The notes under the pieces were generated by a model, which saw only the letters and a program-made list of their open reading frames with translations, was not told the origin of the DNA and ran no database searches. Made by a program: the position numbers and the translations under genes. Of a stretch of DNA of 64,000 bases, positions 25,200 through 33,645 are shown piece after piece. Source of the stretch: CAKSHP01 sp045636325 (GTDB lineage: Bacteria; Bacillota; Clostridia; UBA1381; UMGS1253). The stretch spans positions 62,001 to 126,000 of the forward strand of contig JAZTXH010000014.1 in assembly GCA_045636325.1 (NCBI GenBank), read 5' to 3'. The stretch's first letter is position 1, and every line of letters begins with the position of its first letter.

Positions 25200-28100
25200 C
25201 TATTTTATTAAATTTAACATAATTTTAATATTTGATATAAGTTCTTTTCCTTTAATGCCTTTTTGTTTATAGGTAAGATAAGATATCTCACCTGCCGAAA
25301 ACATCAACTTACCTCTCATTTTAGAGATGGTTTTTGCTACTTTTTCCATAGGAATTTTATTATCTGCAAATTTAAATATCACATTATCCCCTTTATGTGA
25401 TATTTCTATAATTCTCAATTCTGCGGCGATTACTTTCAGCATCGCAATTTCAATAACATTCTGTGTTGCAGGCGGAATATCTCCATATCTGTCAACTAAC
25501 TCTTCCTGAACATCAAAATAATCATTTTCATCTTCAATAGCTGCAATTTTTTTATAGGCATCTATTCGCTGCTCATGATTTAAAATATAGCTTTCCGGAA
25601 TATGAGCATCCACATTCAAATCAATTGTAACATCTATCTTTGGTTCAGATTTTTGCCCGTTTAATTCATCAACGCTTTCTTTTAAAATCCGGCAATACAT
25701 ATCATAACCAACAGCATCCATATGCCCATGTTGCTGAGCACCTAAAATATTACCTGCACCACGAATTTGCAAATCTCGCATTGCAATTTTGAAACCTGAA
25801 CCAAACTCCGTAAATTCTCTTATTGCACTCAGTCTTTTTTGTGCTATATCAGACAGCACACGATCTCTTCTGTAAGTCAAATATGCATAAGCCATTTTAT
25901 TAGACCTACCGACTCTCCCCCTTAACTGATACAACTGTGACAGTCCCATTTTATCTGCATCTTCTATTATAATTGTGTTAACATTTGAAATATCAAGACC
26001 TGTTTCAATTATAGTAGTACAAACCAACAAATCTACATCTCCATTGACCACATCAAACATTACATCTTCAAGTGCAGTTTCACTCATTTGCCCGTGACCA
26101 ACACCAACTTTGGCATCAGGAACTAATTCCTGAATTCTTTTTGCTGCTTCATATATCCCTTTAACTTTATTAAACAAATAATATACCTGCCCGCCACGGC
26201 CAATTTCTTTTCTTATAGCATCAGCTATAATACTTTCATTATATTCCATTACATATGTCTGAACAGGATATCTGTTTTCAGGAGGCTGAGTTATTACACT
26301 CATGTCCCTTATATTAACCATTGCCATATGAAGAGTTCTGGGTATTGGTGTTGCAGTAAGTGTTAAAACATCAACATTCTTCCTGATTTCTTTTAATTTT
26401 TCCTTGTGACCAACACCAAATCGTTGTTCTTCATCTATTATCAGAAGTCCCAAGTCTTTAAAAACAAGGTCTTTTTGCAAAATGCGGTGGGTACCGATTA
26501 CAATATCAATCTCACCCGTTTTTAATTTTTTTAAAGTTTCTTTTTGCTTTGCCGGACTTTTAAAGCGAGACATCATTTCAACTGTTATAGGAAAATCCTT
26601 CATTCTTTCAACAAAATTATTATAATGTTGCATCGCAAGAATGGTTGTCGGCACAAGGTAAGCCACTTGTTTTGAATCCATAACAGCTTTAAATGCTGCT
26701 CTTATTGCTATTTCCGTTTTTCCATAACCCACATCACCGCAAAGCAAACGGTCCATAGGCTTTTCCGATTCCATATCACGTTTTACTTCTTCAATACACT
26801 TTAGTTGACCTTCAGTTTCTGCATATCCAAATGTGTCCTCAAACTGACGTTGCCATGGTGTATCCTGCGAATACGCAAAGCCTTTCGTTGCATTACGCGC
26901 AGCATATAATTCAATTAAGTATTTCGCCAAATCCTCAGTTGACGCTTTAACTCTTGATTTTGCTTTATTCCAATCTGTACCGCCAAGTCTGTTAAGCGTC
27001 ACTTTCTTCTCAGTGCTTCCTATATATTTGTAAAGCATGTCAATTTGCGTAGTGGGAACATATAATTTGTCAGTTCCGTGATATGATATTTTTAAATAAT
27101 CTTTTGTGTTTCCAAGTGTTGTTAGCTTATGAATCCCCTCGTATCTTCCTATACCATGTATCTGATGAACAACATAATCTCCCGGAGAAATATCTGCAAA
27201 CGAACGGATTTTATTTTCTTCTTCTGTTTTTTGCCTGCGTTTTCTTTTTTGTTCTTTAAAAATCTCCCTGTCACTGATTAAAACAAAATTTTCATCAGGA
27301 TAATAAAAACCACCTGATAAACTTCCCTGCATAACATTGATTCTACCACGGCAGTTTATAGAAAAGTCTTTTGCATAAATACACTCAATATCACTGTTAT
27401 TAAGACTTGTTACAAGATTTTCACAACGGCTCTCACCGCCTGCAAGAATAACAACTGTAGCTTTCTTTTCTTTCCATTCTCGCAAATCATCATATAAAAA
27501 ATCAATTTTTCCGTGAAAAGAGTTTATTGATTGTACTTTTAATATTATACTGTCCTTAAATTTAATTTGATTAGTCAATGTATTTATTGACGACATTCCA
27601 ATCATTTTTTTATCGTTAAGGCAGGTGATTAATTCTTTTGAATCGCGCAGAAAAATCTTATTTGAAGGATGCAAAACACCTCTTTCAAGCAAGTCACAAA
27701 CGCCTTCTAAAAAATCTGCTTCAAAATCCTTCGCATTTTCAAGGCACCTTTTCACTTCATCGACAAAAAATAAAGTATTTTCGTCAAAATAATCAATTAT
27801 TGACGGAATGCATCCGTAAATCTGATAAACGTATTTATCTATTGATGCAAAATAGTGCTTTTCTTCAAATTTTTCTATATCAGCCTGTAAATTTTCTATT
27901 GCAGAACTTACGTCAGTTTTTTTTCGTCTTAACTTAATCAATTCATTTTTAAGGTCAGAAACAATTTTTTCTTTTTCATCGTCAGTATAAATTATCTCTC
28001 TGCAAGGGCAAATAACTGCTTCCTGAATTTTTTCTATAGTTGTTTGAAGTCTTATATCAAACATACGAATTGAATCAGTTTCATTGTCAAAAAACTCAAT

Positions 28101-28676
28101 TCTTATGGGATTATCATAATTTGGAGAAAACACATCAAGTATACCGCCACGCAAAGAAAACTGCCCTACACCCTCCACCATATCTTCCCTTATATATCCC
28201 ATTTTAATAAGATTATCCGAAAGACTCTCTAAATCAAATTCTTTTCCTAACGTAAATTCAATCTTATACTTTGTTAAATGTTTTTCAAGCAGGCAAAACT
28301 GTATAACCGCTTCAACAGATGCAACTGTAATATATTTCTGCTTTTTTTCAGACAAATTCAGGCAAACCTTTATTCTGTCATAAACACCGCTTCGACTAAC
28401 CGTATCAACATCATAAAAAACATAATCTTTCGCAGGAAAAAACAACACATTTTCCCTTGAAAAAAATTTTAAATCAAGCCAAAGAGCCTTGGCCTCAATT
28501 TCTGAAGTACATATAACTAAAACATCTTTGTTTTTTTCTTTATATAAACTATAAATCAAATGAGCCTTTTGTGCTTGTGCACCTGTAACAACGTTGGCAA
28601 GTACAATTTCCCTGTCTATATTGTCAGATAATATTTTATATTCTTTTGAATTTGTAAGAACGCTTTCAAACGACAT
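25200..28676 (-). CDS. mfd: Transcription-repair coupling factor Mfd
   Basis: An 1158-residue ATP-dependent translocase that removes stalled RNA polymerase and recruits UvrA to lesions. Domains in order: UvrB-like N-terminal module (about 1-350), the polymerase-interacting CarD-like domain beginning SPGDYVVHQIHGIGRYEG (about 490-560), the SF2 helicase motor (Walker A GDVGYGKTE, DEEQ box IIDEEQRFG, TATPIPRT, QLRGRVGRS) and the C-terminal D7 regulatory domain (about 1010-1158). Length matches the family. ATG at 28676 has AAAGGA upstream. It follows pth by 23 bases, as in B. subtilis and many clostridia. Confidence 0.97.
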   Translation of the reverse strand: MSFESVLTNSKEYKILSDNIDREIVLANVVTGAQAQKAHLIYSLYKEKNKDVLVICTSEIEAKALWLDLKFFSRENVLFFPAKDYVFYDVDTVSRSGVYDRIKVCLNLSEKKQKYITVASVEAVIQFCLLEKHLTKYKIEFTLGKEFDLESLSDNLIKMGYIREDMVEGVGQFSLRGGILDVFSPNYDNPIRIEFFDNETDSIRMFDIRLQTTIEKIQEAVICPCREIIYTDDEKEKIVSDLKNELIKLRRKKTDVSSAIENLQADIEKFEEKHYFASIDKYVYQIYGCIPSIIDYFDENTLFFVDEVKRCLENAKDFEADFLEGVCDLLERGVLHPSNKIFLRDSKELITCLNDKKMIGMSSINTLTNQIKFKDSIILKVQSINSFHGKIDFLYDDLREWKEKKATVVILAGGESRCENLVTSLNNSDIECIYAKDFSINCRGRINVMQGSLSGGFYYPDENFVLISDREIFKEQKRKRRQKTEEENKIRSFADISPGDYVVHQIHGIGRYEGIHKLTTLGNTKDYLKISYHGTDKLYVPTTQIDMLYKYIGSTEKKVTLNRLGGTDWNKAKSRVKASTEDLAKYLIELYAARNATKGFAYSQDTPWQRQFEDTFGYAETEGQLKCIEEVKRDMESEKPMDRLLCGDVGYGKTEIAIRAAFKAVMDSKQVAYLVPTTILAMQHYNNFVERMKDFPITVEMMSRFKSPAKQKETLKKLKTGEIDIVIGTHRILQKDLVFKDLGLLIIDEEQRFGVGHKEKLKEIRKNVDVLTLTATPIPRTLHMAMVNIRDMSVITQPPENRYPVQTYVMEYNESIIADAIRKEIGRGGQVYYLFNKVKGIYEAAKRIQELVPDAKVGVGHGQMSETALEDVMFDVVNGDVDLLVCTTIIETGLDISNVNTIIIEDADKMGLSQLYQLRGRVGRSNKMAYAYLTYRRDRVLSDIAQKRLSAIREFTEFGSGFKIAMRDLQIRGAGNILGAQQHGHMDAVGYDMYCRILKESVDELNGQKSEPKIDVTIDLNVDAHIPESYILNHEQRIDAYKKIAAIEDENDYFDVQEELVDRYGDIPPATQNVIEIAMLKVIAAELRIIEISHKGDNVIFKFADNKIPMEKVAKTISKMRGKLMFSAGEISYLTYKQKGIKGKELISNIKIMLNLIK

Positions 28677-28699
28677 TTGGCCACTTTCCTTTACTGGTT

Positions 28700-29287
28700 T
28701 TAATCTTCTTTATTAATTTTAACTGTTTTATTATACCTGCCGGCAGCTTTATCACATCCATCCCGTATAATACATGTAATTATATCAGGTACAGATTTAA
28801 CTGCAGAAATTATGTCATCAGCTTCCTCTTTTGCAAAATGTCCCAATACATAATCTTTTAAATCATAATCCGAATGACGCGGAGCACCAACTCCCAATTT
28901 TATCCTTGGAAAGTCATCACTGCCAAGTTGATAAATTATTGATTTAATACCGTTATGCCCTCCCGCTGAACCTTTTTTACGAATTCTTACAGAACCGGTT
29001 TGCAGTGAAATATCATCATAAATTATAATTATATTCTCTACGGGTATTTTATAAAAAAAAGCAGCTTCCCTTACGCTTTCGCCACTTAGATTCATATATG
29101 TCTGTGGCTTTAGAAACAATATTTTTTCCCCTTGTATTACACCTTCGCCTAAAAGACCTTTATGTTTTATTTTATTTATTTTTATATTATATTCTTTTGA
29201 AATATAGTCAAGCACTTCAAATCCTATGTTGTGCCTTGTCATTTCATATTGTTTGCCCGGATTTCCCAATCCTACCACCAAATACAT
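28700..29287 (-). CDS. pth: Peptidyl-tRNA hydrolase
   Basis: A 195-residue cytosolic esterase that recycles peptidyl-tRNA dropped from ribosomes. Family motifs: VVGLGNPGKQYEMTRHNIGF at the start, including Asn10 and catalytic His20 in the usual TRHN context, then FLKPQTYMNLSGESV, YDDISLQTGSVRIRKKGSAGGHNG and PRIKLGVG. ATG at 29287 is preferred over 29305 because AAGGGA lies 9 bases before it and the protein then starts at the conserved first strand. First gene before mfd; a long hairpin separates it from prs upstream. Confidence 0.96.
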   Translation of the reverse strand: MYLVVGLGNPGKQYEMTRHNIGFEVLDYISKEYNIKINKIKHKGLLGEGVIQGEKILFLKPQTYMNLSGESVREAAFFYKIPVENIIIIYDDISLQTGSVRIRKKGSAGGHNGIKSIIYQLGSDDFPRIKLGVGAPRHSDYDLKDYVLGHFAKEEADDIISAVKSVPDIITCIIRDGCDKAAGRYNKTVKINKED

Positions 29288-29320
29288 ATCAAAGCTTCCC
29301 TTCATATATTTTTTCTTTAT

Positions 29321-29370
29321 ATATGCAAATAAGGTCGGGTAAATATATTACCTGACCTTCATTTGCATAT
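29321..29370. repeat. Long imperfect palindrome between prs and pth
   Basis: Fifty bases fold on themselves: ATATGCAAAT, AAGGTC and GGTAA in one arm all have their complements in the other, with one bulged base and one mismatch, about 21 pairs and a 5-base loop. There is no T-run on either strand, so it is not a typical terminator; RNA processing, a relic of a small inverted-repeat element, or a partial attenuator are options. Confidence 0.75.
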
Positions 29371-29384
29371 ATTATATGTATAAA

Positions 29385-30341
29385 TTAGTTAAATAATGTG
29401 CTGATAGAAAGATCTGCGTAAATTCTTTCTATTGCTTCAGCAAATATATCAGCAACACTTAATGTCTTAATCTTCTCAATTCTCTTCTCTTCCGGAAGAA
29501 CAATTGTATCTAACACTAAAAGTTCTTTAATGGGAGATGCTTCAATTCTCTCTATTGCAGGGCCTGAAAGAACAGGATGTGTACAGCAAGCATAAATTTC
29601 CTTTGCCCCATGATCCATAAGTGCCTGAGCACCGTGTGTAATTGTTCCTGCAGTATCAATCATATCATCAACAAGTATAACTGTTTTATCTTTTATATCA
29701 CCGATAATGTTCATCACTTCGGAAACATTTGCTTTCGGTCTTCTCTTGTCTATAATTGCAATAGGAACATTAATTCTGTGAGCAAAGTTTCTTGCGCGAG
29801 TAACACTTCCGAAATCAGGAGAAACAACAACTAAGTCTTCTCGGTCTTTTCCGAACTTTTCTGCATAATAAGGTGCAAGAATCGGACCACCAAGCAAGTG
29901 ATCAACAGGAATATTAAAGAATCCCTGAATCTGTGGGGCGTGCAAATCCATTGTAAGCACTCTGTCTGCGCCTGCAGTAGTAATTAAATCAGCTACCAGC
30001 TTAGCTGAAATCGGATCCCTTGCCTTAGCTTTACGATCCTGACGTGCATATCCCATATAAGGAACGACCGCTGTAATACGACCTGCTGATGCTCTCTTCA
30101 ACGCATCTATCATAATTAGCAATTCCATTAAATAATCATTCACTGGTTCAGAAGTAGACTGTACTACAAAAACATCTGAACCACGTACTGTTTCATCCAG
30201 ATTAACTGAAACCTCACCGTCACTAAACTTTGAAACATTTGATTTTCCTACAGGAACTTCCAGCTTTCCTGCAATTTTTGCTGCTAAATCCTGGTTGGAA
30301 TTTCCAGCAAAAATTTTAATGTTCTTACCATGTGTAATCAT
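29385..30341 (-). CDS. prs: Ribose-phosphate pyrophosphokinase
   Basis: Cytosolic enzyme making PRPP from ribose-5-phosphate and ATP for nucleotide, His and Trp synthesis. The 318-residue product shows the family pattern: FAGNSNQDLA, KFSDGEVSVNL, QSTSEPVNDYLMELL, PYMGYARQDRKA, the cation site VLTMDLHAPQIQGFF, and the PRPP loop VILVDDMIDTAGT. ATG at 30341 is chosen over 30362 because AGGGGG lies upstream and length then matches the family. It precedes pth and mfd on the same strand. Confidence 0.97.
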   Translation of the reverse strand: MITHGKNIKIFAGNSNQDLAAKIAGKLEVPVGKSNVSKFSDGEVSVNLDETVRGSDVFVVQSTSEPVNDYLMELLIMIDALKRASAGRITAVVPYMGYARQDRKAKARDPISAKLVADLITTAGADRVLTMDLHAPQIQGFFNIPVDHLLGGPILAPYYAEKFGKDREDLVVVSPDFGSVTRARNFAHRINVPIAIIDKRRPKANVSEVMNIIGDIKDKTVILVDDMIDTAGTITHGAQALMDHGAKEIYACCTHPVLSGPAIERIEASPIKELLVLDTIVLPEEKRIEKIKTLSVADIFAEAIERIYADLSISTLFN

Positions 30342-30384
30342 TTGAATTGGTCCCCCTGTCATTTCTTTTGTTTTGTATATAAAG

Positions 30385-30406
30385 CTGTTTAAATTGTTTT
30401 AAACAG
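30385..30406. promoter_or_regulatory. Palindrome upstream of prs
   Basis: Perfect 9-base arms CTGTTTAAA / TTTAAACAG with a 4-base spacer, 44 bases before the prs start and downstream of the ribF stop. No T-run follows, so an operator is as likely as a transcript hairpin. The factor is unknown. Confidence 0.45.
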
Positions 30407-30446
30407 TAATTGATACCACTTTTATTTCATTTTGCCACAAAATTTC

Positions 30447-31376
30447 TCAGCTTACTTTATTATAAACTATATTTTTCACTTTGTCAATATCCGACAAAAT
30501 TTGAATCCTTAACTTTTCGAAATCATCAAATTTAATTTCGCCACGAATTCTCTGTAAAAAGAACACTTCTATATCTTCATTATAAATATCTTCGTTAAAA
30601 TCAAGTATATGACTTTCCACTTTTATTTTATCAAGATCAAATGTAGGCCTTGTCCCCACATTGGTAACAGCAGGATACATGTTCCCTTTATAATTAACGA
30701 ATCCCGCATAAACTCCACACAAGGGCAAAACTATCCTTTCATCTGCAACAAGATTTGCTGTTGGAATCTTTAAAACCAAACCGCCTACCCCTCTGTCATG
30801 TCCGATTTTTGAATAAATACTATATGGTCTTCCCAAAAATTTTTCTACCTTTACAAGTTCACCATTTTTAATAAATTCTCTGATTGCAGTAGAGCTTACT
30901 AAAACTCCTTCAATTTTTACAGCATCTATCACAATTACTTCAAACCCGATTTTTTCGCCAAGCTCTCTCAAAAGCCTGCAATCTCCCATTCCTTTATATC
31001 CAAATGTATAATGAAATCCTACAACAACACATTTAGCTGAAAATTTATTTTTAAGCATTAATGCAAAATCTTCACAGGACATTTTCATAAACTCACTGTC
31101 AAATTTTTCATAATAAGTAAAATCAACACCTGTGCCTTCAAGAATTTTATTTTTATGCTGATTCGTATAAATAATTTTATGTTCTTTATCCGGATTCAAC
31201 GCAAATGCAGGTCTTTGTAAAAACTGATACACTCCTGTTTCAAGGTTATTTTCCTTTGCATAATTCACAGCTGTATCGATAAGTTTCATATGCGCAGTAT
31301 GTAAGGCATCAAAACTTCCAAGTGCAATACATGTCCCATTAGTGCTATTAAATTTTCCGCCTTCATATACTTTCAT
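30447..31376 (-). CDS. ribF: Bifunctional riboflavin kinase / FAD synthetase
   Basis: A 309-residue enzyme that makes FMN from riboflavin and FAD from FMN. The N-terminal nucleotidyltransferase has GSFDALHTAH (standing for the usual GxFDGxHxGH) and SSTAIREFI; the C-terminal flavokinase domain has the KIPTANL and NVGTRPTF motifs and a final LRGEIKF-type segment. ATG at 31376 has AGGA at 9 bases; a TTG three codons earlier directly abuts that site and is rejected. Last gene of the rimP-to-ribF operon; no FMN riboswitch was seen. Confidence 0.95.
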   Translation of the reverse strand: MKVYEGGKFNSTNGTCIALGSFDALHTAHMKLIDTAVNYAKENNLETGVYQFLQRPAFALNPDKEHKIIYTNQHKNKILEGTGVDFTYYEKFDSEFMKMSCEDFALMLKNKFSAKCVVVGFHYTFGYKGMGDCRLLRELGEKIGFEVIVIDAVKIEGVLVSSTAIREFIKNGELVKVEKFLGRPYSIYSKIGHDRGVGGLVLKIPTANLVADERIVLPLCGVYAGFVNYKGNMYPAVTNVGTRPTFDLDKIKVESHILDFNEDIYNEDIEVFFLQRIRGEIKFDDFEKLRIQILSDIDKVKNIVYNKVS

Positions 31377-31394
31377 AAAATTCAATCCTAATCT

Positions 31395-32288
31395 TTAGTT
31401 ATTAACACTCCAAAATGAAGTCAGCATTTTTATTTTTCCGTCAAGCATTTGAGATATACACAAAAAATTATCATTGATGTCATATATACGAAATAAAGTA
31501 TTTTCAGGAAAATCAAAATTTTCAAGCGGAGACCCGTTTTTAACCTTAAACTCATTTTTCCCACTAACATTAAGTTTTTTATAATCATCAAAAAGTATAT
31601 CGGTAGGAATAAGAATTTCGTCCAAACGATTTTCTTTTGATAATTGTTCTATTTCTTCCACTGTGTAACTTTTATCAATTGTAAACCTTCCACTTTGTGT
31701 TCTTACCAATTCCCCCATACACGCACCGCAACCCAGCATCTCGCCGATATCATAACATAACGTTCTTATGTATGTACCTTTAGAACACACTACATCTATT
31801 ACAGCATATTTTTCTTTAAGATTAATTTCATTTATTTCTATGCTGTATATTGTTATATTTCTCTTTTTTCTTTCTACTTCAATTCCTTTACGAGCAAATT
31901 CGTAAAGCTTTTTTCCATTTACTTTTACCGCGGAATACATTGGTGGAATTTGCTGTATTTCACCTGTAAATTTTTTTAGTGCTTCTGAAAACTCAGTTTC
32001 ATCAAAGTCAAGCGTTTCGCACTCAGAAATTATATCTCCGCTAAGGTCTTGAGTCGTTGTGGTTTTACCAAAATGTATATGTGCCCTGTACCCTTTTTTA
32101 CCACCTGTAATATAATTACTCGCTTTAGTTGCTATTCCAAGGCAGATAGGTAAAACACCCTTGGCATCAGGGTCCAGAGTACCCGTATGTCCAACTCTTT
32201 TCTGTCCTGCCATTCGACGCATAAAATATATCATATCATGTGAAGTTTTATTTGCAGGTTTATTAAGATTTATAACTCCATTCAGCAT
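31395..32288 (-). CDS. truB: tRNA pseudouridine(55) synthase TruB
   Basis: A 297-residue enzyme that isomerises U55 in the T loop of tRNAs. N-terminal NLNKPANKTSHDM and the catalytic-Asp motif GHTGTLDPDAKGVLP (Asp39) are clear, followed by KxYRAHIHFGKTTTTQD and GTYIRTL. A C-terminal PUA-like region lies at about 240-297. ATG at 32288 has GGGAG 7 bases upstream. It sits between nrnA and ribF as in many Firmicute nusA-infB operons. Confidence 0.96.
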   Translation of the reverse strand: MLNGVINLNKPANKTSHDMIYFMRRMAGQKRVGHTGTLDPDAKGVLPICLGIATKASNYITGGKKGYRAHIHFGKTTTTQDLSGDIISECETLDFDETEFSEALKKFTGEIQQIPPMYSAVKVNGKKLYEFARKGIEVERKKRNITIYSIEINEINLKEKYAVIDVVCSKGTYIRTLCYDIGEMLGCGACMGELVRTQSGRFTIDKSYTVEEIEQLSKENRLDEILIPTDILFDDYKKLNVSGKNEFKVKNGSPLENFDFPENTLFRIYDINDNFLCISQMLDGKIKMLTSFWSVNN

Positions 32289-32302
32289 AACTTTCTCCCG
32301 AT

Positions 32303-33271
32303 TTACAGCATTTTTAAATCAATTAAATGCTCTTTTATATTTTCAACAAGACTTTCTTTCAACTGAGAAATACTTATATTTTCAACTAAAAATCCGGCAG
32401 CTCTTACATGACCGCCACCACCGTAAATTGCCGCAATTTTTGAAACATCTGCAAACTCACCGCTTCTGAGGCTTACTCTTATCCCTCTGTCAGTTTCTTT
32501 TAATGAAACTGCAATTTCACAACCCCTTACGCGCCTTGCCAAATCTACTGTATCAGATACATCTCTTTCATCTGCATCATACTTTTTAAGTATTTCTTTT
32601 CCGACACATACAACGGCAACAAGACCATTACAATAAAGCTTTATTTCCCGGGAAATCTCTCCTTTAATTCTCATTGAATTAAAATCTTCAGTATCAAATA
32701 TAGCTTTACTTATTTTCCAATGTTCAATTCCAAATTCAATCAATTTCCCCGCAATAAAAAAAGTTTCAGGTGTTACATTCGAATATTTAAAGTTACCAGT
32801 ATCGCCACATATAGCAGCATATAAATGCTTTGCGATATATCTATCCATTTCAATATTCATATATTCAAACAATTTATATATTATCACACCCGTTGCAGGT
32901 GCTGAACTTTCAACATAATTTATATCAGCATACATTGTATTTGTGTGATGATGGTCAACCGATACAACTTTTTTTACACTTTTAAACATATTTTGCCTTG
33001 TACCTACTCTGCCTAAATCTCCGCAGTCAAGACATAAACACAAATCTGCATTATAATTTTTTTTACAATCGTATATTTCATATTCACCGTCAGTATAGTC
33101 TTTTAAATATGAGGGAATTTCTTCTTCTGCCACAACGCTGCATACTTTTCCCATTCGTTTCAGCGCATAGCATACAGCATAAACCGACCCCATCGCATCA
33201 GCATCAGGATTAGTGTGAGGCAATATAATAATACTGCAAGCTTCAGTTATTGCTTTTGCAACTTCTATCAC
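32303..33271 (-). CDS. nrnA: DHH-family nanoRNase / pAp phosphatase NrnA
   Basis: A 322-residue phosphoesterase that degrades RNA dinucleotides and dephosphorylates pAp. DHH-domain motifs: HTNPDADAMGS, CLDCGD, VDHHHTN and GDTGNF, binding two Mn ions; the DHHA1 domain ends with the substrate motif GGGGHVRAAGF. GTG at 33271 overlaps the rbfA TGA (GTGA), so translation is coupled. Operon position between rbfA and truB is standard. Confidence 0.95.
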   Translation of the reverse strand: MIEVAKAITEACSIIILPHTNPDADAMGSVYAVCYALKRMGKVCSVVAEEEIPSYLKDYTDGEYEIYDCKKNYNADLCLCLDCGDLGRVGTRQNMFKSVKKVVSVDHHHTNTMYADINYVESSAPATGVIIYKLFEYMNIEMDRYIAKHLYAAICGDTGNFKYSNVTPETFFIAGKLIEFGIEHWKISKAIFDTEDFNSMRIKGEISREIKLYCNGLVAVVCVGKEILKKYDADERDVSDTVDLARRVRGCEIAVSLKETDRGIRVSLRSGEFADVSKIAAIYGGGGHVRAAGFLVENISISQLKESLVENIKEHLIDLKML

Positions 33272-33618
33272 TGCTCGTCCCTCCGAACCTCATTTAAAAT
33301 CCTGTTAATCTTTGCACCATGTTCTATAGAATGATCCAATTCAAAAATTATTTCAGGACTATATCGGATATTCATTCTGTTTCCAACTTCACGGCGCACA
33401 AATCCTGCGGCACTTTTTAAACCATCAAGTGCCGCTTTCTGTGATTTTTCATCGCCCATTACGCTTACTCTTACTTTTGCATATCTTAAATCATTTGTAG
33501 CACTAACAGTCATAACACTTGTCATGAGCGGTATTCTGGAATCTTTAAGTTCTCTTATTATACCGCTTATTTCACGCATCAGCTGTTCATTAATTTTATT
33601 AATTCTGTTCTGAGCCAT
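33268..33618 (-). CDS. rbfA: 30S ribosome-binding factor A
   Basis: A 116-residue KH-type protein for late 30S maturation. Family features: an N-terminal RINKINEQLMREIS helix, then DSRIPLMTSVMTVSATNDLRYAKVRVSV with the Ala-kinked helix region, and RREVGNRMNIRYSPEIIFELDHSIEHGAKI. Length is normal. It is 28 bases after infB and overlaps nrnA by 4 bases. Confidence 0.95.
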   Translation of the reverse strand: MAQNRINKINEQLMREISGIIRELKDSRIPLMTSVMTVSATNDLRYAKVRVSVMGDEKSQKAALDGLKSAAGFVRREVGNRMNIRYSPEIIFELDHSIEHGAKINRILNEVRRDEQ

Positions 33619-33645
33619 TTTATCCTCCGAATAAGGTCTTAAATA

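Noticed and set aside
31377..31394. FMN riboswitch for ribF
   Set aside because: ribF follows truB by 18 bases in a long operon; no room for the aptamer.
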